Positions 45,784 through 53,467 of a DNA stretch of 54,775 bases are shown here, piece by piece. Positions within the stretch are counted from its first letter, which is position 1. Each line of letters opens with the position of its first letter. Source of the stretch: JBCBSS01 sp039819065 (lineage in GTDB: Bacteria > Bacteroidota > Bacteroidia > Cytophagales > Cyclobacteriaceae); the NCBI GenBank assembly GCA_039819065.1, contig JBCBSS010000032.1, positions 1-54,775 on the forward strand. The letters run 5' to 3'. A program made the translations under genes and the position numbers. Below the pieces are notes generated by a model, which was not told the DNA's origin, ran no database searches, and saw only the letters and a list, made by a program, of their open reading frames with translations.

Positions 45784-47093
45784 CTGATTTCTTTATTTAC
45801 AGCAAGTGCATAAATGATGGCCCGAGGTATGCCAACAATCACACTTGCCAAAACAACGCCTAACAGTCCATAAATATCTATAAAAATAAAGGCAAGAATC
45901 AGAAACCCCAGCGCAGTAAATGAAGAGACAATGGTTTGTATTTTCACAATGCTCATACCATTAAGGAAAAAGGAGTGAATACCTTTCCATATGTTAAGTG
46001 TCATGTAAATAGACATAAGCAATAGGATGCCATTCTCAAAAACTACTGGTTTATTGAGCCAGATGGGGATTATTGTATTGGCTGAAAGGAACAATATGAA
46101 GATGGCAAGCAAAAAGAATAGAAACAGAAGCCTGACTTTTTTAAGGCTTTGTTTGATCCATTTAAGGTCTTTCTTATTTATAGCTTCTGTCACCGCAGGC
46201 CAGTAGGGGTTGATGAATATGTTGAATAGAAATTGTATTGAGTGGAAATAGTTGAAAACAATGCTGTACGAAGCGACTTCTGCGGGTCCCATTTGTAAGT
46301 TTATAATCAAGTAGGCAGACTGTAAGAGTATTAATCCATTGATTCGAATCCAGAGAAAATTCAAGCCCAGGTGTAAAAGGCTTTTAAGATGCTTCATTCT
46401 AAATGCCGCAAAGGAAGGTGAGATATTCCTGAAGCGCCTCGTATAGAAAAAGCCACTGGCAATGAGGTAGACAATAATCGGAGTCAACATATTAATCAGT
46501 ATCACGGTATAAAGTGACCCTTGATTATATTCTAGTTGAACAACAATAAATATCAGTACCAGCGAGGAAAGGCTTGATAGGAAATTGATCAAATCAGCTT
46601 TATATATATCCTGATGTGCAATCAACACAGACAGTAAAACCTGCAGTGTGAACCGAATTGCAAATAGAAAACAAACCAGTATTAATATCGGCGGCAGGTC
46701 TAGTTCAGTATGGGGTATATTCAAAACTTCTACCCAATCTAAGCTGGTGATTGGAACAAGCATAATTAAGAAAACAGCGGCGGAGATTACACCGATGGAA
46801 ATGTAGACTGTGCTGATATATTCCTTCGCTAGTCTGTGATTGGACGCAGTTAGGGCAGATACCAAATGATTTCTGAGACCATTATCTAATCCCAGATCAA
46901 GCAGGCCAATCCAGTTGAACACAGTAAATATGGTAATCCAAATGCCATATATTTCTGGTTTCAAATAGCTATAAAGCAATGAAATCATGACCAGAGAGAT
47001 AACAGCACTGCCTCCTTTGATTGGGAGGGCTAATATGATGTTTTTATAGATAGTGCGGGTTCTCTTGCCCAATTCGAACCCCCAGCGTTTCAT
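45780..47093 (-). CDS. Wzx-type polysaccharide flippase (MOP superfamily)
   Basis: A 437-residue membrane protein with about twelve to fourteen helices and the N-terminal pattern of the polysaccharide transporter family (IILALPIKGGSAVISLVMIS, then YLKPEIYGIWITIFTVFNWI, LDLGLDNGLRNHL). It should move lipid-linked oligosaccharide units across the inner membrane. Its overlap of four bases with both neighbours places it firmly in the operon. No Wzy polymerase is evident in the window, so chain assembly must involve genes elsewhere, or the product is a single unit. Confidence 0.9.
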   Translation of the reverse strand: MKRWGFELGKRTRTIYKNIILALPIKGGSAVISLVMISLLYSYLKPEIYGIWITIFTVFNWIGLLDLGLDNGLRNHLVSALTASNHRLAKEYISTVYISIGVISAAVFLIMLVPITSLDWVEVLNIPHTELDLPPILILVCFLFAIRFTLQVLLSVLIAHQDIYKADLINFLSSLSSLVLIFIVVQLEYNQGSLYTVILINMLTPIIVYLIASGFFYTRRFRNISPSFAAFRMKHLKSLLHLGLNFLWIRINGLILLQSAYLIINLQMGPAEVASYSIVFNYFHSIQFLFNIFINPYWPAVTEAINKKDLKWIKQSLKKVRLLFLFFLLAIFILFLSANTIIPIWLNKPVVFENGILLLMSIYMTLNIWKGIHSFFLNGMSIVKIQTIVSSFTALGFLILAFIFIDIYGLLGVVLASVIVGIPRAIIYALAVNKEIR

Positions 47094-48208
47094 AGTATTT
47101 CTTTTATGGTCTGCGCTACGTATTCAGCTTCAGATACAGAAAGGTTAAAATGAATCGGAAGCCTTACCAAACGGTTGGAATATGCATCACTATTAGGTAA
47201 GTCTAGCGTTTCATTTGATTCACGAAAGAATGGGCTTGTATGCAAGCTTTGGTAGTGAAATGGCGCAGAAATCGCTTTTGATCTTAATCCCGCGATAAGC
47301 CGATCCCGTTCCTCTTGATTTTTAGTCAGCACATAAAATATATGATAGTTATGAGATGCATAAGCGGGTATATACGGACATGCTACACCTGGATATCCGG
47401 AAAGTGATTGAAAATAAGTGTCCCAAATTTGTTGTCTATGATCATTCAGTTGATCGAAGTGCTCAAGTTGGGTAAGAAGAAATGAAGCCAGTAAATCAGA
47501 AGCTAGAAATGACGAGCCTATATCTACACATTCATATTTATCTACTTTGCCGTTTAGAAAGGCCATCTTATTGGTTCCTTTTTCCCATATTATGGCTGCA
47601 CGTTCAATAAATCTATCTTCGTTGAGAATAAGCATTCCACCTTCTCCACAATGGATATTCTTCGATTCATGAAATGAAAAACAGCCCATGTGGCCTATTC
47701 CGCCAAGAGATTTTTGCTTGTACTCTCCTCCAATCGCGTGTGCGGCATCTTCAATCACTATTACGTTGTGCTTATTAGCTATGCGCATGATTTCATCCAT
47801 GTCGCAGGCCACTCCTCCGTAGTGAACAGGGACAATGGCCTTGGTGCGACTGGTGATTAATCCTTCAATCTTGGTTTCATCAAGGCAAGGGTGAGTCTCT
47901 TTGCTATCTACGAAGACGATTTTCGCACCTTGCCTTTGAAATGCAAGAGCTGTAGAAGGAAAGGTATAGGAGGGGATAATGACTTCATCTCCCGGTTCAA
48001 TATCTAACAATAGCGCAGCCATCTCCAAAGCACCGGTTCCGGAATGCGTTAGAAAACAGGTACCAAGATGCCACTTATCCTCACAAAAGGTTTGGCATCT
48101 TTTTGTAAAATCCCCATTGCCTGAGTAATGGCCGGCAGCCATTACTTCCTGCATGTAATGCATCTCCTTTCCAGTCATGAAAGGTTCATTGAACTTAATA
48201 CGGGCCAT
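47090..48208 (-). CDS. rffA: dTDP-4-amino-4,6-dideoxygalactose transaminase (WecE/RffA-type)
   Basis: A 372-residue PLP-dependent DegT/DnrJ/EryC1 aminotransferase. It is closely similar to E. coli WecE along its length: FTKRCQTFCED, LEMAALLLDIEPGDEVIIPS, AKIVFVD, IVPVHYGGVACDMDEIM, VIEDAAHAIGG, and the PLP lysine Lys183 in CFSFHESKNIHCGEGG. In E. coli the enzyme makes the amino sugar precursor of Fuc4NAc from a 4-keto-6-deoxy sugar. Here it probably makes a 4-amino-4,6-dideoxyhexose that the adjacent NeuD-type acyltransferase acylates. The ATG follows the previous gene's TAA directly. Confidence 0.92.
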   Translation of the reverse strand: MARIKFNEPFMTGKEMHYMQEVMAAGHYSGNGDFTKRCQTFCEDKWHLGTCFLTHSGTGALEMAALLLDIEPGDEVIIPSYTFPSTALAFQRQGAKIVFVDSKETHPCLDETKIEGLITSRTKAIVPVHYGGVACDMDEIMRIANKHNVIVIEDAAHAIGGEYKQKSLGGIGHMGCFSFHESKNIHCGEGGMLILNEDRFIERAAIIWEKGTNKMAFLNGKVDKYECVDIGSSFLASDLLASFLLTQLEHFDQLNDHRQQIWDTYFQSLSGYPGVACPYIPAYASHNYHIFYVLTKNQEERDRLIAGLRSKAISAPFHYQSLHTSPFFRESNETLDLPNSDAYSNRLVRLPIHFNLSVSEAEYVAQTIKEIL

Positions 48209-48889
48209 TTAATTGGATTCGTTTTGCTTCATACTTCTTACTACCTTGGCTGGAGACCCATATGCCACTACGTTAGGTGGTATATCTTTGGTAACTACCG
48301 AACCTGCACCAATAACCGAATTTTCTCCAATGCTGACACCGTCTACCACATTTGCCCCCATACCAATGCTGACTCCCGAAGAAATTTCACAATGACCGGC
48401 GACATTAACGCCAGGGTGTAACGTACAAAAATCAGCGATCTTGGTATGATGTCCTACGGAAGCATTTCTGTTTATGGTGGTAAGGTTACCCAAACGCGAG
48501 AAAGGGGCGAGAACCACTCCTGGATTGAGGATTACGCCGTGTTCCATTTTTGCCGTCATTGCTATTGAGGTATTCCTGTGAGCCAGCGCCGCATAATCTT
48601 TGAATTGAATACCATGGTGCTCTTTAAAGTACTGATAAACCCGTTGTTTATTTTCTGCTTTGTTGACACCAATCAAGATTCTATCAGATGCATTTCGCTG
48701 CCATTCTTTGTCAGTTAGAATATTAGCCTTAATGCCGGGAATCAAATATTCGTGTTGCTGCTCAACATCGATATTTTTAATGATATTCAGTACAAAGTCC
48801 TTACCCTCAAGGCTGGCAATAACCTCGATAAACATACTCAGTGCAGCATCACCGGCACCCAAAAAAGTGTATATTTTTTCTTCGTTCAT
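48209..48889 (-). CDS. NeuD/PglD-type sugar O- or N-acyltransferase
   Basis: A 226-residue protein of the sialic acid O-acetyltransferase NeuD family. The N-terminal half is a Rossmann-like part with TFLGAGDAALSMF (the usual G-x-G/A-G-x-A start), and the C-terminal half (about 100-215) is a left-handed hexapeptide helix (HGVILNPGVVLAPFSRLG, IGMGANVVDGVSIG, GAGSVVTKDIPPNVVAYGSP). Conserved His in HHTKIADFCTLHPG fits the catalytic site. With the WecE-type aminotransferase next to it, N-acetylation of a 4-amino sugar (PglD-like) is the better guess than O-acetylation. Confidence 0.88.
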   Translation of the reverse strand: MNEEKIYTFLGAGDAALSMFIEVIASLEGKDFVLNIIKNIDVEQQHEYLIPGIKANILTDKEWQRNASDRILIGVNKAENKQRVYQYFKEHHGIQFKDYAALAHRNTSIAMTAKMEHGVILNPGVVLAPFSRLGNLTTINRNASVGHHTKIADFCTLHPGVNVAGHCEISSGVSIGMGANVVDGVSIGENSVIGAGSVVTKDIPPNVVAYGSPAKVVRSMKQNESN

Positions 48890-48893
48890 TTTT

Positions 48894-48926
48894 TAATCTG
48901 CCTTCGCGGCTGCTATGGCAGACGAG
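48894..48926 (+). repeat. 33-base inverted repeat, left copy
   Basis: Its reverse complement matches 50855-50887 at 30 of 33 positions. The unit itself holds small arms TCTGCC / GGCAGA. It lies right before the NeuD-type gene's start, on the boundary between that gene and the BKACE gene. Confidence 0.75.
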
Positions 48927-48947
48927 AAGGTTGTGGTTTAATTCCTT

Positions 48948-48989
48948 GGGGCTTTGCCCCGGAAGCTTGGGTCCAGGGTTCTACCCTGG
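48948..48989. repeat. Two GC-rich hairpins between the NeuD-type and BKACE genes
   Basis: GGGGC-TTT-GCCCC at 48948-48960 and CCAGGGT-TCT-ACCCTGG at 48973-48989 are perfect. They are of REP-like dispersed type, and they separate the two genes in the otherwise gap-free locus. Confidence 0.7.
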
Positions 48990-49008
48990 GGTTAATACCA
49001 TTTATTTG

Positions 49009-49854
49009 CTATGCAGGTCTCTGCTCATTGTAAAACCCGAGATTACCAAAATCACTTGGTTTCATTATCTCAAGTTCAAATTCGCTAGCAATCCGATGGA
49101 TTCTGCTTACCAAATCTATGTTCTTGGCCAATACTTTTTGTTGGCTATCAAACCAAATATTATCCTCAATGCCAACACGTACACCTCCACCGGCTGCTAT
49201 GGCGATAGTATTCGTTTTTAGCTGTTCCTTGCCTATCCCTGCGAGCGACCAAAGTGCCCCTTCAGGCAAATCTCTTATCATTAGACCTATGTAACTTAAG
49301 TCAGCTTGTGTACTCGCGATATTGCCGCACAAAAGATTATAATAAAATGGGGGTTTTAATATCTTCTTATTGATTAGGTATCGAGAGTAATTGATCATGC
49401 CGGCATCAAAACACTCCAACTCCGGGTGAACCCCGTGTTCGTCCATCCGTTCAATCAGTCCTAATATGACCTCAGGAGAATTTAAACTGGCTTGCTTTAA
49501 AAAATTAAGCGAACTAAGTGTTAATGAACCCATATCAGGTTTCAATGCCAAAACCTCCGTTCGCTTTTCTACCTCCTGGACGTTTCGCCCACTTAATGAC
49601 GCACTGATGACAAGACTTGGACAGTGTTTTCTGATTCCCTCGAAAATATCGCGATAAGCTGTTACTTCATGGGTGGGTACACCATCGCTATGCCGCGCAT
49701 GAAGATGAACTATAGTTATCCCCAACTCATAGGCTTCATGAGTTTGTTCGATTATTTCGGACGCATGTATGGGTACATGTGGGGTGACATTCTTTACTGG
49801 CACCATCCCGGTAGGTGCAAAATTTATGATTAGTGCGTTGGTATTATCAGGCAT
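49009..49854 (-). CDS. BKACE family protein (3-keto-5-aminohexanoate cleavage enzyme-like)
   Basis: A 281-residue TIM-barrel enzyme of the BKACE/DUF849 family. Metal-binding His50 and His52 sit in HLHARHSDG, and a third site GGGVRVGIEDN (Arg226, Glu230, Asp231) fits the family. Characterised members cleave beta-keto acids with acetyl-CoA; Kce does so in lysine fermentation, for which no other gene is present here. Position between sulfotransferase and sugar genes suggests an unusual acyl or sugar-keto acid role. Repeats on both sides make recent arrival possible. Substrate unknown. Confidence 0.85.
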   Translation of the reverse strand: MPDNTNALIINFAPTGMVPVKNVTPHVPIHASEIIEQTHEAYELGITIVHLHARHSDGVPTHEVTAYRDIFEGIRKHCPSLVISASLSGRNVQEVEKRTEVLALKPDMGSLTLSSLNFLKQASLNSPEVILGLIERMDEHGVHPELECFDAGMINYSRYLINKKILKPPFYYNLLCGNIASTQADLSYIGLMIRDLPEGALWSLAGIGKEQLKTNTIAIAAGGGVRVGIEDNIWFDSQQKVLAKNIDLVSRIHRIASEFELEIMKPSDFGNLGFYNEQRPA

Positions 49855-49931
49855 TCAATTGTCTTAATAAATCTAGTCAAAGCTAATCAAATATCGACCC
49901 TACGAACAATCGATTGAAGATAAACTTTTGC

Positions 49932-50693
49932 TTAGAACTGATACTTGAACCGTTCAATATCCCTTTGATATATCTTACCTACCAAGTTTTTACTGTTGGT
50001 AGAATAGTAGTCACGGTAGTTATATGCTTGACCACGTTTGTTCAGGTGATTTACCTGAATAGGCGCGATGTTTAGCATCTCTGCAATTTTTTTCAAATCT
50101 TCATTCAAGGTTTCAATGCGACCGACGTAGTCCATTTGATCGATCATGTATTTAGGGTTGTGAAAAGAACTGCAATGATGAACAATGTATTCTGTACGCT
50201 TCATAAAATCATCAATACTAATCTCGTTTTTTACTTCATGTTCATGAACATCAGTCCATTGAATAAAATCAACAAAGTCATCAAAAGTTGGAAAAAGAGG
50301 TTCCCAGCGTACGCTTGACTTAAACATTCTATAAGCAGATACGAGCCGGGCATAAGGATTACGGACGATGGTAAACTTCATACATCGATCAAACAGTTCA
50401 TCAGGAATTTTTTCTCGTCCGGTTCTTCCTGGAAAAATACCAGGTCGCGCAATACAAGAGATTACGTGTGGGTTATCAATAAAAGCCTGCACAAGAGAAC
50501 TTCCTGCACATTTGTGAATGTGTACAAATATGCCCAGAGCAGATTGATTCTTTTGTTGGATAAGCCAATTACCATCAGGCTTTGGGTTGCTCGTTACAGC
50601 TTTGGCACGTTGCAACATTTTTCTTGCTATTCGCCAAGCCATTGGAGGCAGAAGATCGTGAATAATTCGTTTGTACCTGGTCATATTATCCAA
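49932..50693 (-). CDS. Sulfotransferase (Sulfotransfer_2-type)
   Basis: A 253-residue protein. FVHIHKCAGSSL (His60-Ser66) is the 5'-phosphosulfate loop and FTIVRNPYARLVSAYRMF (Arg111 to Ser119) the 3'-phosphate site, both characteristic of the carbohydrate sulfotransferase type 2 family. EPLFPTFDDFVDFI and YVGRIETLNEDLKKI are also family-like. No membrane anchor is obvious. It is the first gene of the polysaccharide locus as seen here, 77 bases ahead of the BKACE gene. With the second sulfotransferase at 43827 it implies a sulfated polysaccharide, possibly at two positions. Confidence 0.9.
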   Translation of the reverse strand: MDNMTRYKRIIHDLLPPMAWRIARKMLQRAKAVTSNPKPDGNWLIQQKNQSALGIFVHIHKCAGSSLVQAFIDNPHVISCIARPGIFPGRTGREKIPDELFDRCMKFTIVRNPYARLVSAYRMFKSSVRWEPLFPTFDDFVDFIQWTDVHEHEVKNEISIDDFMKRTEYIVHHCSSFHNPKYMIDQMDYVGRIETLNEDLKKIAEMLNIAPIQVNHLNKRGQAYNYRDYYSTNSKNLVGKIYQRDIERFKYQF

Positions 50694-50803
50694 TACAAGG
50701 ATAACAGGAAAATGGGAAGAATTAAAAAATGGGTTATTTAATAAGCTTCGGCTTTTACGATAGAGTAGGAGAGCCGGTCTTTACTGAATAGTCACAAGTT
50801 CGT

Positions 50804-50836
50804 GTCATTGCGCGGAACCAGGTGACAAAGCAATCT
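50804..50836. repeat. Dispersed GTCATTGCG-type repeat
   Basis: GTCATTGCG...GGAAC...AAAGCAATCT is the same kind of unit as at 13201 and 13524, in an intergenic gap. It is joined to a palindrome and the 33-base inverted repeat just to the right. Confidence 0.6.
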
Positions 50837-50837
50837 A

Positions 50838-50855
50838 GTAGCTAGTACTAGCTAC
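50838..50855. repeat. Perfect 18-base palindrome
   Basis: GTAGCTAGTACTAGCTAC is its own reverse complement. It lies between the dispersed repeat and the inverted repeat. Confidence 0.8.
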
Positions 50856-50887
50856 TCGTCTGCCGTAGCAGCCGTGAAGGTAGATTA
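50855..50887 (-). repeat. 33-base inverted repeat, right copy
   Basis: Pairs with 48894-48926 in opposite orientation at 30 of 33 positions. Together they flank the BKACE and sulfotransferase genes (49009-50693). Confidence 0.75.
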
Positions 50888-50910
50888 AACTCCGACTATA
50901 ATCCAAAAAA

Positions 50911-52596
50911 TCAGTTTAGCAAGAATTTTCTGATTGTTACTCTATTACCAGTATACACCTGCACAATATACACATCTCCGGTGGAGAGCTTGGGTAAAGA
51001 GGTTTCAAAAGCATCAACATTTCGAGTGGACTCTATAAGCTTACCTTGCATACTGTAAATATCAATCTGCTGGATTTTTGATTTCCTGCTATTGACCTGG
51101 ATATGATTATTAGTGCCTAAGCTGAACGTAACATCCTCAGCATTAACCTGTGAATCGAGAGATGTTATGACACTGGCCATTCCAATTTTAATCGTATTGA
51201 TTGAATAGGGCTCAACTTCCAAGGATGCTTCTGTTACATCCATATCAGACTGAGTTAGTGAAATGACGTTATTCTCCGACTCGTCAGTCATGGTTAGATC
51301 CAAACTGGAAATGGTCCTGTTCTCGGAACCTTCCTGAACCGAAAAAGTAACTTTCTTCTTACTGGGCGTAAAGTTGGTATAATGTAAGTAGACAGTGTCT
51401 TCTCCCTGTTTACGAAAGACCAATACTTCAGCATCGGTCGCACCTGAAGCTTCATAACCCATGACATGAGAATTGGCCGGCTGTGAAGAAGTGATCTGTT
51501 TGAAGGAATAATATTGCTTATAAGGTATGGGATTGTCTGATGCCCACTTTACGCGAACCAGACCTCCCAACGTAAACTCCTGGGGGTAAACATTTTGAAA
51601 GTAATACCATGCCTCAACACCATTATTTACTGCTGTACCTATCAGCCTTGATAATGACAGCGCTGCTTTGTGGCCATCACTAACGGGGTAGGGATCACTC
51701 TTCGAGGCATGATTTTCTGACTGATGAAAAGCCCTTCCATCAAGTTCACCAATTATCTGTTGAAACAAATCTACTCTACCGCCCTTCGTATACTGATGCG
51801 TTGCCACTATGTCAATTTGATCCCAAGCCTCAGGGTAGTTGTTTTTAAAATATCTGATGTAATTAAGACAGCCCTCGGGCGAGAATGAACTGGGCCCCAT
51901 AATGAGCGGCATTTTCATGTTAGAGGTGTTAATGTTTGGGTCGGCCAACATTGCTTTGAATTTTGGCACTGCCTCAGTAAAGATAAGGGATGCACCCCTT
52001 CGGGTATCATCATCAAAACCATACAAGTATCTTCTACATTTGTTGGCACCGCAATCGGGCAAATCAGGTTCATTGATTACATTAAATACATCGACTTCAA
52101 CACCTCTGTCATAAAACTCTTGAAAAATCTCAAAGTACCATGCTGCCAACTTATCATATATTTCAGGATCATCTGTATTGAGTATTCTGTAGGTATTTCC
52201 ATTGTTGGCTAAAAAGTCTTTTCTTAGGTCGTCAGGAAAAATGTTGCCTGCCAAAGAAAACTGGATATCCTCACGATATTGCTTGGCACTTTTGATATAG
52301 TTAGCTCTGCGATCAAAGTATTGTTGTCTCTTTGACTGATCACCGATATAGTGTGAAGGATCTATATAGGCCTGAAGATATTTCATATTCAGGTCCTGGT
52401 TGATAAGCCGAATGGCCTTATCCTGATTGTTAGTATTCATACTGAAGTGATGCCCCATGTACAATCCAATGGAGACGCCAGCCCCTTCGAACTGGTGCTT
52501 ATATTCATCCGCATGAATAGTTATGTTCTGAGCACTTAGCCCATTGGAAACAATGATAATTATGCAAACAAAAAACGTTTGTAGTAGTGTTTTCAT
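50911..52596 (-). CDS. Secreted GH30-like glycosidase with T9SS sorting tail
   Basis: A 561-residue protein. Signal peptide 1-22 (ending LSA). Residues about 30-400 fit a clan GH-A (beta/alpha)8 barrel of the GH30/GH5 type, with the acid/base Glu176 in VINEPDLP and the probable nucleophile Glu294 in HQSENHAS. A beta-sandwich follows, then a T9SS type A sorting domain in the last 80 residues (IQQIDIYSMQGKLIES and on). GH30 enzymes act on glucosyl, xylosyl or fucosyl/galactosyl linkages; specificity is not predictable. It lies beside the sulfated polymer locus, and with the sulfatase on the other side it may remodel or digest similar glycans. Confidence 0.85.
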   Translation of the reverse strand: MKTLLQTFFVCIIIIVSNGLSAQNITIHADEYKHQFEGAGVSIGLYMGHHFSMNTNNQDKAIRLINQDLNMKYLQAYIDPSHYIGDQSKRQQYFDRRANYIKSAKQYREDIQFSLAGNIFPDDLRKDFLANNGNTYRILNTDDPEIYDKLAAWYFEIFQEFYDRGVEVDVFNVINEPDLPDCGANKCRRYLYGFDDDTRRGASLIFTEAVPKFKAMLADPNINTSNMKMPLIMGPSSFSPEGCLNYIRYFKNNYPEAWDQIDIVATHQYTKGGRVDLFQQIIGELDGRAFHQSENHASKSDPYPVSDGHKAALSLSRLIGTAVNNGVEAWYYFQNVYPQEFTLGGLVRVKWASDNPIPYKQYYSFKQITSSQPANSHVMGYEASGATDAEVLVFRKQGEDTVYLHYTNFTPSKKKVTFSVQEGSENRTISSLDLTMTDESENNVISLTQSDMDVTEASLEVEPYSINTIKIGMASVITSLDSQVNAEDVTFSLGTNNHIQVNSRKSKIQQIDIYSMQGKLIESTRNVDAFETSLPKLSTGDVYIVQVYTGNRVTIRKFLLN

Positions 52597-53467
52597 ACCT
52601 TTTTTGTGATCTACACTTTTAGCTTCTCAACAACACTTTAAATCGAGTGATCTTGAGGCCTGGATTCAAGAAATAGTTGGTAATTAATCTGTTAAGAGCA
52701 TAGACATGCTCACCCATTCAACCTTTCCCAGGGTTTCTTTCGATTCACCCAATCGGTAGAATCATTTGGGAAAGCCTTGAACGTCATTGAAGGTAAGGGT
52801 CAGAAAACTTCAATACACTTGAAAAATATGAATTTCAAATGTTCAAACTATGCTGTACTATGCTGGTGAACAATTCATTTCTCCCGTTCGCTTTGGCTGA
52901 CTCATTTACGTAGTCATATAAAACATCCCTTTCAATATTCATCTCGAAACAACTTCAGAAAATCTAAAATTGAGATTTTAATTTATAGTTGTGATCTGTA
53001 ACACATTTGTATTGTTTTCAATCCCCTAAAATTGTACTTGAAAGAATCTATATAAGGAGAAATGATTAGAAAAAACGTCCGTGAGCACGTACTTTTCTAA
53101 CACGTAAACAGGCTTAAATTGAAATAGTCAGCATTTTTCTATGAAGTATTTTAGACTAGTTATGCTCCTTGTACCGGTATGTTTTTGCCGATATTTCTTA
53201 TTTTGAGTTCCTTGATTACAGCTTCTTATCATGGAATTGATATAATACCTGAAACGTGCAGATGTACAACATTTATGAACAGTTCTTATATTGACTAAAC
53301 TTAAAAATAGTACCATCAGCTTTTGATATGGCTCACTAATCGGTTCGTGCTTTATTAGATTATTTTAAGGGTGTTGAAATAACCTTAAATGCAAACTTAG
53401 GATTATCTTGAGTTGGAAAATGAATATGAAACTTGATGATTTATAAACATTGTAGTTAAGGATTCGA
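52597..53467. other. Long gene-free region before the TPR gene
   Basis: 870 bases. The only structure I find is a hairpin at 53066-53100 (TTAGAAAA / TTTTCTAA arms with inner ACGT pairs). A 62-codon frame at 53128-53316 has no coding look. The 53420-53467 part must contain the promoter of the gene at 53468. Confidence 0.5.

Noticed and set aside
49466..49833. Rightward frames across the BKACE gene
   Set aside because: Shadows in the wrong strand of a well-supported gene.
53128..53316. 62-codon leftward frame in the gene-free region
   Set aside because: Composition is not protein-like, it has no plausible neighbours or start signals, and the surrounding DNA is non-coding.
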